NCBI GenBank assembly: GCA_904063045.1
Contig: CAJFCJ010000038.1
Coordinates: 100,315-164,314, forward strand
Origin: Dimorphilus gyrociliatus
Taxonomy: Eukaryota > Annelida > Polychaeta > Dinophilidae
DNA length: 64,000 nt
Direction: 5' to 3'
Below are positions 35,601 through 47,414 of this stretch, one piece after another. The translations under genes and the position numbers were made by a program. The number at the start of each line of letters is the position of its first letter. Within the stretch, counting starts at the first letter, position 1. Under the pieces are notes generated by a model. That model did no database searches, was not told the origin of the DNA, and saw only the letters and a list, made by a program, of their open reading frames with translations.

Positions 35601-38600
35601 ATACCAGCTTATACAGTAAACATAAGCGCCTTATCGTCAACAACTTTAGATGAACAACCAACAAATTTTTCCATAACAGTCAACGATAAAAGGGAATCGG
35701 CTACCGATGTATTTTGTTCTTATCAACTATCCGAATCAATAGAATTGGCCAAGTTCTATTACGAACCAAACTTGACAACAACTCAAACTGTTGTAAGATA
35801 TTATAGATATACTAGAAAAGATACTGGATGGAGATTTTCGGTGAATGTTACTTGTAAAAATCTGGTAAGTTCAATCAACTCTAGTCGGGAGATATTCGTA
35901 CACGAAAAGATAAGAAATTTAAGGATGACTTTGAAGAGAGCAGCGACAGTACCATTCGAAAATCAAGTGATAATATTATGGGTTGATACGGGATCATTGG
36001 TAACCTATTCAGTTCAATTTGATGATTTAGCTAGTTTTACGAAAAAGCATCCCAAGATATTTGCCTCTGACGAATCGTTCAAGTTTAATTTTATATTTAA
36101 TAAAATCGGTAATTATTCAGTTGGAATTAAAGCTAAAAACTATGTTAGCGAAGAGGAACTACTAAGGAATATATCCGTTCAGAATAATATTGAAAATATT
36201 ACTATAACAGCTAATAAATCGATTCTATGGATACCCGGAGTAATTGACTATGTACTAACGTCTAAACACGATCAAAAGAATCTGACAGATGTGCATTGTT
36301 CCTTTAACTTTAGTAATGGAATGACAAGATACGAATATATTCCTCTATGGGAACCTTCCACTAGTTTTGTATATTCCCAATATTTTCCTCGAACCGCTGT
36401 GGGAAATTTATCATCATTAATCACCTGCTATAATCTCGTTTCATCTTTCAATATAACGAGACCTACGGAGATTATCTTGGACGCGGTTATTATCGGTTCG
36501 CTAAAAGATAACGGAACTGTATTGTTGACGAATAGAACAACGATAATTACGGAAATTAGGCGTATGGGTACAAATTCGTGTTTGATCTTTGACCTCGACG
36601 ATAACGACAAACAATTAGCGTACGGAGTAAATGAATTTTGTAGAAATAACATTCCCGGAAATATATCTTATCAGCAAATTGAATATAATCAAACTTTAAT
36701 AATTTTTGACCACATTTTTTCAAATATTGGCAAGTACAACGTTACTCTGACTGCGTTCAATTTGATTACAAAGGATATCAGATGGTTTCGTTCGGAAGTG
36801 GCGGATTGGTACTGCAACGATCCGAACGCAACTATTGCCCAAGAATTTACGGATGAGCAGAGTTTTACAACAGTAATGAAGAGCAAAGAGTTATATATTC
36901 CATCGCTGGCCGAGTACAATTGTACAATGTCGAGACAGATTCTTCACAAATGGAGCGTTTATCAATTACAATCGAATAAACTACTCTATTCGTCCGACAG
37001 TTCGAAATTCGTTCTTCCTCCAAGAACTGTAGACTATGGAAAATATAGAGTTGAATATTTTATATCTATGCTTTGGCATCCTATCTTTAATAATTCGTAT
37101 ACAGCATACTTTGAAGTTGTACCAACTCCACTCCAATTAAATTTGACTAATGGAAAGACTTCAACAGCAATTTACGATACCAATGTAACTTTTGACGCCT
37201 ATACTCTAAGTTCCGACCTCGATAACGACCCGTCGGAAAAGTTCAAAGGAGTAACTTTTAAATGGTTCTGTAGACAATCTAACGAGAATTTTCCGACAAC
37301 CGAACAACTGAGACAACTCGATCCAGTTAATATTCCAACATTCGAAGAATTTCAAAACAATGGTGGCTGTTTCGGTCGCGGATCTAGTCTTGTTTACATA
37401 GAAAATAATGGAACATTTATTCTCAATACTTTCTTCATGCTACCCAACGCTAGTTATATTATTGATGTAAAAATGTCATCAATCTACGCTAATCGTAAGA
37501 AATTCTTTCAAATTAAATTCAATATTCCACCTCCAAAAGCTCCAAAATTGAAATTGACGTAAGTAGAGAGTTGTTTTCTCTCGTTGCTGTTGCTAATTTT
37601 ACACTTTCCTTTTATTGCAGTTGCGTTGATAATTGCCAAGAAAAGAAGGCGTTCAACGCCGAAACGAAATACGAAGTTGAATGTTTCGTCGGATGTTCTA
37701 GCCTCTATTGGCAGATAATATACGAATGGAAATTATTGATTAGACTTAATGGTTTGTGGTTTGAAAATAGAACAAACGCTATTCAAAAGCAAGCTAAAAG
37801 AGATAGCGAAATTGTATTCAAAGCGGAAGAAATGGCGGGAGGTCATTATTTCGATTTGTCGGTTAAAGGTTCTCTGGAGAAAGTTGGTGAAATTGAAAGA
37901 GTAAATGAGACATTTCTCGTGAATAAACCACCATTTGGCGGAAAGTGTTCGAGAGAGCCGAGCGAAGGATACGCATCAATAAATAAATTTGATATTACTT
38001 GTCAAGGATGGCAAGAATTCGAAAAACCACAATTCGCTCGAGATCTTAAATATGTATTTAGAAGTAGACCGAAAGGAGTGAAACCTAGTTTTCTTTTATA
38101 TTTCGCTCTAAAGAATGGAGCGGCTAGTCTACTCTTATCCGTAGGTGATCCAATCAATTTAATCACAGAAGTGATTATACAAATAATCGACTCTGTTGGC
38201 GATGTTTACAAGTTTATTTTGGACATGAAAGTAATGCCACCTCCAGAAAAGGAAGTGGATATTTTAAACTTGGTCAACTATCTATTAAACGCTAAAGAGA
38301 TGGAAAATCTTTTGGAAGCTGGAAATTATACAACAATTGGTCCTACACTGTATTCAATAGCGTCTATTTTGAATGCAAACTTGAATAAATCATTGGAAAA
38401 TTTTGAAAATATGACAACCAACGAAATGGAAGAGTATAGGAGTAATATTACAAAATTCCGAAAGAGGGTAAGATTGATTGCGTAATTGATTTTCATTTCT
38501 TTTTCAAACAAACCAACAAATTGCCACAGATTCGGGAAAAAATGGTTGAAATAGCTATACAACTTCCTTATCAAAGCATTAACGAATTGGAGCAAAGTAA

Positions 38601-41600
38601 CAGTATCCTTAGCGCAATCGTCTATAAACCAAAGGAATTAAATTATAAAACATTGGTATAGTTAATTAATCAATTAAATTAAGTAATTAAATCAATCAAC
38701 TCATAACAGAAAATGACAAGTCGACAATTGTTAAAATTGAACGACGCTCTTCATTCTAGCAGAGCTGAACGAGAGAAAAATAAAGAAATTTCTATAAGTA
38801 TAAACAAATAAAAACAACCAAAAATATTTACTATAATTTCTATTTTGTCAGGTTTGATTGAAACTTCTATTCGACTAGCAACTTCCGTTGAATCTTATAG
38901 GCGAGATCAAGAGTCTTTCTACATTGAAAGTAACACTACAACTACGAATTCTACCATCAACAATTCAACAATTGATCAGGATGTTCAAAAACGTCTACAA
39001 TTGAAAGAAGTAATGCGTAGGATTATCTTTACCATTGATAATATTACAGATAGTCTATTGGATACGTTGAAATTGAATGATACACCGATACAAGTGACTT
39101 TTGAAGAGATATTTTTGGAAATTGGAAAAACTTCACCAATCGAATTATTGAGAAAAAATTTTACAAATCCTCTTGGAGAGTTGAACATTCATTCTTTAGA
39201 AATCATTAACTATACTTGCGCTAGTAGAAAGATTGTTATGACTAGATTTAATCTATTCATGTGGGATGAAACGTCTAATGACGTTGAATCCGGTTTGCTT
39301 CAATTGGATATTTTTCCGTGCGATGGCGCCAGAGAAGTGTCGAGGAAAAGGAAAAAACGTAGCATTGTAAACACTCCGGGGAATAGATTTACTTTTACGT
39401 CCAGGATGGATGAAAATGCTGTTGAAACGACTCAGAAGATTAACACAACGGCTTTGGCTGCATTACATTTCTTCAATATTTCGGACGATACTAATCCAAT
39501 ACAATTAAGATTCGAACCGCCCGAGCATTTAACGCTACAAGTACTAGTAGGAATTGATCAGAGACCGTCAATTGACAAAAATAACGGTTCATTCATAATT
39601 CCAAATGTAAATAGGACGTGCTCTAATGAGAATGATATCGGATATTGTAATGATTTAAAGCGAACAATTGTGCTGCAATCGTATTTTAATACAACGCTAA
39701 CGGTTAGAGTTACTATTGAAAAGTGCATTAATTGTACAGAGGAGGTGTTACTCTATACATTATCGGTGTTTAATACGTCGTGTAGAATATGGACTGGAGA
39801 GAAATGGATAGAAAATAAAGAGTGCATAACTGAAAAGGAAAGTACCTCGACTAAAGTTAGATTCACCAGCAATCTCTTTGGTAGTATTGGAGCCGGAATC
39901 GACGTTCTACCAAACTTGATTGATTTCGATACGGTATTCGACGATTTCGCTAGTAAATTAGCCGATAATGCGGCAGTTTTTGGTACAATTTGCGCTCTCT
40001 TCGTACTTTATATACCGTTAGCTTTACTGGTGAAGAGAATGGATAAGAAGGATAAACTATTGTGGCAACCGTTACCGTTACTGGATAACTTTAAAGGAGA
40101 TAAATTCGAATACGAAGTACACGTATTTACCGGCAATGAAAAGAATTCGGGTACAATATCTAAAGTTCTCTTTACTACTTTTGGAACCGAATGCAATTCG
40201 GGGAGGAGGCGTCTAGTATCAACCGGAGTAACCTCATTCGATTCGGCATCCGTTAGGTCGTTCATCATGACGACCAGCCATTATCTAGGTTCATTAGTTT
40301 GTATTAGAATTTGGCTAGAAGAAATGATATTTGCGGAAGATCCTTTTGATCCTTGGTTCCTTAGTCGAATAGTTATCATAGATAGGACGTCGCAGGCGTG
40401 GTATAATTTCGATTGCAACCAATGGCTTTCGCACATACACGGCGATGGTCACGTTGAAAGAATTCTTATGGCGACAAAAAACGATATGACGCCTGATATG
40501 AACGAGCTATTTAAAAGGAATTTCTATAGAAGAATGGCCGACGACCATTTGTGGATATCAGTCGGAGCAAGAAGAACAAAATCAAAATTTACCAGACTAC
40601 AAAGACTCGGCGTCTGTTTCGTTGCGTTATTCCTATCAATGATTGCTAGTTGTATGTTTTATAAGGATAGCAGCGAAGAGGCGAACCAAAGAGCTGGCCT
40701 TACATTAGGACCATTTTCTTTTACAGTAAGGGAGTTGTACGTTGGTTTAGCGAGTAGTGCAGTAGTATTTCCCGGTCTCGTTTTAATTACATTATTATTT
40801 AATGCAAAAAAGTGGAGAAAGTATACGGTCCCTATTGGATGGTGTGTTGCGGCCATTGCAGCGTTAACTGCCGCATTCTTCACAATACTTTATTCAATAC
40901 AATGGGGTAAAGAAAAGTCTCTGCAGTGGCTCTTATCCTTTACTATGTCATTTGTCTATAGTATCATGCTAATTCAACCGGTTAAAGTTGTTTTTATAGC
41001 ATTTCTATTGACATTCTTAATGAAAAAGGATACGGATCTAACAGAATACGAAGAAAATATTGGCGAAATGAATAAATTGGAATACAAAAATCTCGATCAT
41101 ATTCCAAAAGGTTTGAAAATTGCTTATAAAATTAGATAGATAGATAGACGAACGAACAGACGAATAATTAAAAAAAGACTACTAATTCTATTGTTTATTT
41201 TGCAGAATTGAATATTCAACAGAAAATTAAAGAGACTGTTGAGGAAACTATGAAATTAAAAGAGACCAAAGTTGTAGAAGATAGAATGCACAATATGGTG
41301 AAGATTATCGTATTGCATCTTATCTATACATTATTTGTGGTATTCATATGCTATAGTAACCAAAATCCATCGTTCTATTATCAGAATAAAGCGATTTACG
41401 ATACTCTACCAAAATTATCAAAGGTCAATAGTCAGGCAAATTTTTGGTGGTGGATTGAAGATATTGCTCTTCCTGGATTGTATCCCAGACAATATTACAA
41501 CTCGAAGAATATGTCCAAATACGATATGAAACATACCAGCGAATATAATCATATGAGATTTTCATCGGTTAGACTATTTCAAGAGAGGGTCAATCCTTCA

Positions 41601-43076
41601 AAATGTCGACTACCGCAACAATTACAGTCGATATTCAACAACTACAACTGCTATAAGGAAATGGGCGATGATAATAAATTTGATAGGAATTCGTCGTTTC
41701 ACTGGCACGACTATAGCCATTCGAATAATACGCACGAAGCTTTCATCTACTCTAAAAAATTTAATGGATATTCAATTGCGCTTGGTGAAGATTTCCAATA
41801 CGCTAAACGTCTAGTTAAGAATTTAAAGAAGTGGAAATGGACTGATCGTCAAACTCGAATAGTTACGCTAGATATGACAATTTTAAATCAAGAAATTGTT
41901 TCTCAAGTTAAATGGACATTTAAGATGAAAGCGACTGGTGGCGTTACAACTGTTTTAAGGTGCGATTCTTTAATTCTGTACAGGTATACTGGTGCGGGAG
42001 GATTAGTAGCGTTAATCGTTGAGATATTATCAATATTAATGTGGATAGCATTAGTTATCCGACTAGTTTATAGATTGATAAAATACGACGAAATTCCGCG
42101 AATATTTCAAACGTTATCGTTACTATTTTTCGCCTGTTCAATAATTTTGTATATATGGAGGACAGTGAAAGGTGTGAACGCCGTTGAGACTGTTATGAAT
42201 TCAAGAAAGACTTTTACTAATTTATCTCCGTTCTTTAACTCTCATTATTATTTTATGGTGTTTATTGGATTTTGCGCCTTCTTTGCACAGATTCATTTGT
42301 TGAACCTTTTAAAAATATCTAGAACCGTCTCGGTTCTGATTGGTACATTGAATAAATCCAAGGGCGAATTGGGTTCAATTGGATTTTGCTGTTGTATATT
42401 CTTTCTCGGTTACGCTTGTTGGGGTTATATACTTTTGGGACCAAATACGGAAATCTATAAGAGTTTTAAATTTACTTGCTACGCTCTAGTCGATACTGTT
42501 TTTGGCCATTTAGATTTTCATTTAATATCGGAAACGGCTGGATTATTGGGAAAAATTTACATCATATCCTACGCGTCTATAATGATGTATCTTATCTTGA
42601 ATATATTCATTTCGACTCTCAACGAATTTATATCGGCGGTAAAGGTGGATAAGACTGTTTTGTCGGAGGATCCAAAAGTTTTCAAGTATATTGTAGGGGA
42701 AATAAAGAAGATATTTCAAAATAGAACAACCGATATCCAAATTAAAAATTACGATAAAGAGATTAGACTATACGGAGGTATGTACAATATCTTTACTATA
42801 CAGCTCGTTTTCTTCTTCTTCTTCTTCTTCTTCTTCTCTTACTAATCATAATTTACCAATCTATTGTTTTTAAAAGCTTTGACTAATCATATAAGAGGCT
42901 TGGAAAATATTACAACGACCAATATTCGTGGACCCGATATAGATTCATTTTTAGATCTCGTAGAATATATTCTCACTTCAGATGATATGGAGAATGATTA
43001 TATTCAACAATCAGCCACTATGGATGACGAAGAACTTTACAATGAACTTTTAATTATATTTCGTATTGCTGACTAA
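21840..43076 (+). CDS. Polycystin-1-like receptor channel with lectin-cassette ectodomain, 32 exons, 6,310 aa
   Basis: Exons: 21840-21918, 21992-22390, 22473-22576, 22675-23160, 23242-23371, 23456-24560, 24636-24904, 24968-25590, 25657-26568, 26630-26952, 27048-27259, 27340-27484, 27541-27973, 28047-28517, 28587-28731, 28801-29099, 29164-29287, 29365-29542, 29673-29878, 29948-31258, 31332-31541, 31606-31839, 31899-32060, 32128-32556, 32623-33063, 33148-37558, 37621-38467, 38530-38655, 38710-38797, 38852-41110, 41206-42777, 42877-43076. Every intron is GT-AG and all phases fit to a single stop. The ATG opens a signal peptide. Domain order: four CTLD-PAN-discoidin cassettes, fibrinogen domain, F-type lectin, EGF-like, three-fold novel module, PKD repeats, REJ, degenerate GPS, membrane helix, PLAT, then about ten more helices including a polycystin channel. 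Expected at the plasma or ciliary membrane. AATAAA lies near 43178. The exon 30 donor (AAAAG/GTTTGA) is the weakest. Confidence 0.85.
21992..31258 (+). other. Fourfold CTLD-PAN-discoidin cassette array and fibrinogen domain of the polycystin
   Basis: C-type lectin-like domains: exons 2-3 (opening CENDFVVFRKACYSLV), 6-7 (CPPSTAYYDNHCYY), 10-11 (CPPGAVRNFDKCYTITD) and 18-19 (CPSGFVEYGSSCINF). Each is followed by a PAN/apple-type cysteine cluster (for example MCLGLCKDPICKGVSY in exon 12, CLKLCEEETSFECLSF in exon 20) and then two or three discoidin (F5/8C) domains, often ending in LEFYGC or IELLGC. Exon 20 ends with a fibrinogen C-terminal-like domain (FLRIDMWSKDG; NNQGCSAKHKTGWWFPVDSC). The repeated order indicates tandem duplication of a multi-exon cassette. 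Some discoidin copies (in exons 6 and 9) are degenerate. Confidence 0.7.
31332..31839 (+). other. F-type lectin (fucolectin/tachylectin-4-like) domain in exons 21-22
   Basis: The reading KKAYQKTTELGNVASLAVDG, then DPWWVVSLGKIFTIDYIVIW, NRKDCC and finally LTLCEVKIY follows the F-type lectin pattern: AVDG, PWW.VDLG, NR.DCC and LCEV.VY. This family binds fucose in fish and invertebrates. I did not find the full fucose-contact triad, so binding is not claimed. Confidence 0.75.
32128..33600 (+). other. Threefold unknown module (exons 24, 25 and start of 26)
   Basis: Exons 24 and 25 and the first part of exon 26 each encode about 145 residues beginning Asp-Val/Leu-x-(Ile/Leu) and ending with a CV-x(n)-C-x(6-7)-C pattern before a phase-1 junction (ICEN-like ends: VCVTID...LCLAA...ECRPG; LCVRRK...LCIDI...NCTPG; LCVELR...SCLNL...ECVG). 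One exon per unit with equal phases indicates exon duplication. I do not recognise the fold; beta-sandwich is a guess from alternating hydrophobic strands. Confidence 0.55.
33600..38467 (+). other. PKD repeats and REJ module of the polycystin
   Basis: Exon 26 (4.4 kb, intronless) contains serial PKD-type units: W-DLGTD...YGDN...Y-x-V-TLTAWN-like strands repeated with about 85-110 residue spacing. The end of exon 26 and exon 27 hold the REJ hallmark: a Cys-poor stretch with FKWFCRQ, then KLTCVDNCQEKKAF and CFVGCSSLYW. Many N-x-S/T sites indicate heavy glycosylation. Confidence 0.7.
39778..42777 (+). other. Degenerate GPS, PLAT and polycystin channel of the polycystin
   Basis: The GPS region has CRIWTGEKWIENKEC but lacks the second cysteine pair and the HLT/HLS cleavage triplet (it reads STKVRFTSNLFG). 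A first membrane helix (VFGTICALFVLYIPLALLV, about 39973) precedes the PLAT domain (FEYEVHVFTGNEKNSG to about 40470). Helices follow near 40604, 40740, 40830 and 40940. Exon 31 has one helix, the extracellular polycystin domain (NFWWWIEDIALPGLYP), four helices, a pore stretch near 42470-42520 (VDTVFGHLDF) and the last helix. The total of 11 helices fits polycystin-1 family topology. Confidence 0.75.
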
Positions 43077-43856
43077 AAGAGAAAAGTGTGCAATGCATAC
43101 ATTTTCCTATTATATTTTAACACATCTTTATATATTCTGTAAATGTTAAATAATGATCTCTTTTTTCAATCATGATTAAATAAAGAACAAAGTAACCCTG
43201 TTACAGTCACTTTAAACAATTTGTAAATTGTATATTTATAGTATAAATGACTAGAAAAAGAAGCAGAAGAAGAAGAAGAAGATGATGATGATGATGTAGA
43301 CGACAACGATGATTGGTTGGTATAGAAAGGGAGATGATTGGTATTGGACCAGATTTCTATGTATTTTAACTAATTACTAGTAAATTTGATTATTTGAACA
43401 ATTGTTGAAGATGACATACAAACAAAGCTGGTAACAAGTTTGATATGATATATTGAAAATAGTTGTAAAGAAAAGAAAAAATTGCAGACTAGACAAAACC
43501 AAAGAAATTATAATCAAATATACATTTAAATTATTAATATATATATAATTGAAGTAAATATAGATATTAGAAATCAATTAATCCCTTATCAATAAATACT
43601 TACAATTATCTTCTCTCTCTCTCTTTCTCTTATATAAATTTTCTTTTATATTTACTTAATTTAAATGTAATTTGCTTACCAGTCATTATTGATGGGAAAA
43701 TATTACAAGATCTAGTATCTCTTCGTTATTGAACACCTTTGGAAATTACACAACAGATAGAACAAATGAATATATACAACATTGCAACGGTTTGTATAAG
43801 TATGTCTAGACGCTTTTAAGGTCGTTGTACTTTACTCTGGAAAGGAGGAGAAAAGG
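43077..43856. other. 3' flank of the polycystin gene and intergenic repeats
   Basis: AATAAA near 43178 is a good poly(A) signal. A (GAA)n(GAT)n tract at about 43262-43300 and CT-rich sequence at 43612-43630 are simple repeats. No gene is recognised. Confidence 0.5.
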
Positions 43857-44565
43857 ATGCATTATCTACAGTTACTTGCTTTTCTCTTAATAATAACTTT
43901 GAAATGTGAAGTATCTTTACAGGGAATAGGTATAAACATAAATTACATAAATTGTCAAACAATTAACAAACAGTTTAATAGTTTGTCTTTCTTTATATTC
44001 ATTTCTGGTTAGTTTGCACCTATACAAAAAGAAGTAATAAACATATTGAAGGTAATCATTTTATACCACCGGAATGGGGATCTAGTGACCATAAGTATAT
44101 TCCATTGACGGAATGCAAAAAAATCTGTACGAAATATGTGATTTGCAAGTAAGTAAATTCCAAATTGTATCTATATTTATATATAGTTGATGAACATATC
44201 ACCTAAATTTGGCAGTAAGCCAAATTATCCTTACATCAATATCGTGACGTGTTATATAATTTAAACCTGTTCGTACCCGCTTATCATTTATTATGTACGT
44301 TTAATACTTATAATTAATTCTATATTACCAGTATAGACTTTAATTATAAATGTGCTGAATAGATAAGTCAATGACGTAGTGACGACTTATGGCAGCAACT
44401 TGCTTGCTCAACGACTACATATATATATATATATATATATATTAATTAGGTCATTGGATCATCATCATACGAGTAACAAATGTTGGTTACACGATGTTCA
44501 TTCGTATCAAACATACCAGTACGAAAGTGACGGATCCTACGATTTCTATGAAAAGTATGAATGCA
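43857..44565 (+). CDS. Secreted or surface PAN-domain protein, first three exons only
   Basis: Exons 43857-43929, 44013-44148 and 44450-44565 join in phase with GT-AG borders. Exon 1 is a signal peptide (MHYLQLLAFLLIITLKCEVS). Exons 2-3 encode a PAN/apple-type cluster (TECKKICTKYVICKSLDHHH, then KCWLHDV) like those of the neighbouring polycystin, so this is probably a tandem relative. After exon 3 (donor GTAAGT at 44566) the next 1.2 kb is repeat-like, and I found no acceptor that continues the frame convincingly. The gene may be truncated by insertion, or its remaining exons may be too short or diverged to see. A (TA)n run sits in intron 2. Confidence 0.6.
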
Positions 44566-44579
44566 GTAAGTAAATTATT

Positions 44580-45120
44580 ATTGTACTTTCCTGCTGGGGT
44601 TGTAGGTAAGTACTGGTCCAAATGTTCTATTTGGAATCAGGGGTAAGCCACTTAGAAGAGAGATATAGAATTGAGGGAGGATGAATATAGAACCAAAATG
44701 TAAGAATAATATAACTGTATTCTAAAGTAATACTAGACCTGTTCACTAAGGGAGTTGATTCAGGACTGAATGCCTGTTACTACCTACGCCCTGCTTTTAT
44801 ACAATTCCTTATCAGTTGTTTATACCTTAGCTGTCAACAACAAGGGTCTAACACCAGATAAGGATTGTTCACAACAAATAGGGTCAAGGGTTATCGTATT
44901 TATGAATTAGTGATGTACACAACAACAACTTTGTGTAGATAAACCCTCAAGGGTTAATTGTTACATGATATTTATGTAAATAAACACTTGTTGTTGTTGT
45001 CAACACATTTGGTTATGTAACATCTTATCCTTTGCCTATAAAAGGGGCTGATTTTGTCAGTTCGGCATCATCTACCCCAAAGGCAACATCTACTACAACA
45101 CCTCTACCATATGGTAAGTA
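44580..45120. repeat. LTR-like or insertion-like segment with TATA box
   Basis: Contains CCTATAAAAGGGGCTG near 45040 followed by GTCAGTTCGGCATC, an LTR-type TATA/initiator pair, and runs of (TTG)n/(CAA)n. The piece AGTACTGGTCC near 44607 is the complement of a motif found at the end of the LTR-like copy at 5380-5880. Terminal repeats were not identified. Confidence 0.3.
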
Positions 45121-45764
45121 TTATTTATAAAATATCTATAAACTATAGTTGATAAGTGTACAATTGTCTTTGAGATAAATTCATTACATTAACTCATTCA
45201 ATTCGTATAAACAATCATTAACATTAACAAATATATTTTCAAAAAAGTAGAAAACCAAATCCCATTGTAGATAGTTAATATATAGTAAAAGGAAACAAAA
45301 ATACTATTACACGCTACCACTGAGCATGATCAAAGTCATGACTTCTCGCCAAGCTTTAAGTGAATGTGATAAAACCACTACACTATGCAACCTGGATACT
45401 AGTTGGAAAACATTACGTAAATAACACACTAAAACTTTAGATTGATTATAATTAGACGCTTTATTCTCTGGTTTTGGAATGCTTACATTGCTATTCTTTA
45501 CTTATTCAATAATAACTGGGTTTTATTTCCATAGAAAACCTACTAATTATTACTTTATTCACTAATCACCATCTTGGAAGAGATTTATCTATGAATATTT
45601 GAGAAGATTTCCAACAAAGTCATTTCATAACCAATACACTTTATATATGTATTTCATACGCTAATAATTTATTGATTCATTTTTTATACTTGTAAAAGAG
45701 ACTTAATATAAATAAAAAACCTAAGCGCATGCTTACAAAGTAAGTAAATGTTTTTTTGCTCACT
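45121..45764. other. No gene seen
   Basis: AT-rich sequence with only short open frames and no recognised repeat or signal. Confidence 0.4.
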
Positions 45765-47124
45765 ATGCCTATTATTATTTCCTGTTTTTGTTTAGCCCAT
45801 TCCCAGTTTGTCCAAATAAACCCTGAAAAGGGTTCTAATCAACCTACTGATGATGACAGTACATGTAAAGAGGAAAAAGATCCTAGCTCAGTAATTGATC
45901 AGAAAAAATGTAAATCAAAGACAGAGGAAACTAGTAATGGAAAAATTGAGAAGACAGGTACTGGGAAGAATAATGCTTGCCCTAATTTTGAGAATGATTC
46001 AGGTGTTACACCACTTCCTGTTGAACACAATGCTCCACTTGGAGAAGCATTACTTAAAAATTCAAAAACTGAATTCCTTATCGACAAATATGGTAACTTG
46101 AAACAAAGTGATGGTGATTTTGAAGAAATGATAAGGAGAATAAAGGACATAAAAAAATGTGGCTATCCATTTTGCAAGAAATTAAAGGTAAGCAATAAAA
46201 ATTGTCGTTTATTCAACTCTTTTTGAATGTTTCACTTTTGAACCGTTGTTAGAAAAAGGTTATGCCTGAGAAATATAGAAATGAAAAAGACAAGCCCAAA
46301 AAAAAAACACACTGCTGCCATCATCTTATACCGAATTGGAAAGTAGAAGAAATCGCCAAATCTGCAGGAAGGGCTGGAGTTGAATAATTTATTAACGGAA
46401 ATTCTCTGATTAAAGAATTGTTGCAAAATCGACTAGTATTGAAGAAGAATAGAGGGAAATTATTACACGCCTGTTATTCTTGCAACTCATACAATTTAGT
46501 AAAAGGCCCACATAAAAGTGAACGGTTAAAAGATCCAGGTAGGAAATTAGATAAGGAGCTGATTGATATTCAAATTAAAGAAGTAGCAGACAAGATCAGA
46601 AAATGTGAAAATAATGACGATTATTGCACACTCAATACAATACTACATGCGCCACTTTGGCAAAAAGATAAAGATGGCAAATTTATCATACTACCAAAAA
46701 GACTGAGCATAGATCGTCTCGGGGGGGGGGGAGCTCTGAGCAGTATCATATTTATACAGACGCATCAGACACCATATTGGGGGTAGCTATCTATTCATGT
46801 GCGAAAAGGAGTGGACAGAATAATAAGATTAATGGTCAGACTGGCAATGAAAACGACAAAGCAAGGAAAGCCGTGCAATTATCAAGGGTTGGTCTTCCTC
46901 AATGGATTTGATGTTGTTTGTTTTTATGAATCTGCTCAGTATTGTTTGTGTTTCAAGATTTTATTGATTGTAAAGATTCATTTTTGTTGAATTCAACAAA
47001 CAGGTGTTGCCTGGTGTTTGACCTTGAATTCGTTTGCGAAGAGAGAAACTCTTGTGGAAATAATGAAAACAAACACTCTACTGAAATACGGTGTCTTTAC
47101 ACAACCAGGCTAATCAGCAGTTCA
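45765..47124 (+). pseudogene. Unrecognised broken coding region with RNase-H-like segment
   Basis: The ATG at 45765 starts MPIIISCFCLAHSQF and a Lys/Glu/Ser-rich frame to a donor near 46189 (GTAAGC) or a TGA at 46226. An acceptor near 46251 leads to a second frame (KKVMPEKYRNEKDK...) with one in-frame TAA at about 46384, then open to an 11-G run at 46721-46731. Past the G run, the frame one base off reads YHIYTDASDTILGVAIYS, which resembles the first catalytic Asp strand of retrotransposon RNase H (TDAS..G.G). A last open piece (GVAWCLTLNSFAKRETLVEI) follows a possible acceptor at 47004. It may be an old retroelement or a decayed host gene; I cannot decide. Confidence 0.35.
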
Positions 47125-47129
47125 TAAAA

Positions 47130-47414
47130 TTCAAAAGAGACCAGCTTATAAAAGAATTACAAAATGACTAATTCACAATATTGATAAGATTTGGTGCCAT
47201 ATCTAATCCATCTGATGAACTTGCAAATAGATTACATGTAAACCTTACTTTTGATGTTGTTATCTCTCTGTCAATTGTACAAACATTATTGTCATCTTGC
47301 CAATTTATTATAACCATATAATTTCAACAAATTCTTAATATTATAACCTCTTAGTTGTGGTTAACCATTTTTTAGATCTAATATTACAAATATTTCTGTT
47401 GCTGCTGTTAAAAA
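47130..47414 (+). other. Upstream region of the NLR gene
   Basis: No coding signal. A TTTTTTAG acceptor-like site near 47368-47375 could end an intron of the 5' untranslated region; the promoter is not identifiable. Confidence 0.3.

Noticed and set aside
45040-45112. A Ser/Thr-rich exon (acceptor GTCAG, donor GTAAGT) continuing the PAN gene from 44565
   Set aside because: The Ser/Thr frame does not match the phase left by exon 3, and the TATA/initiator layout suggests an LTR-like promoter instead.
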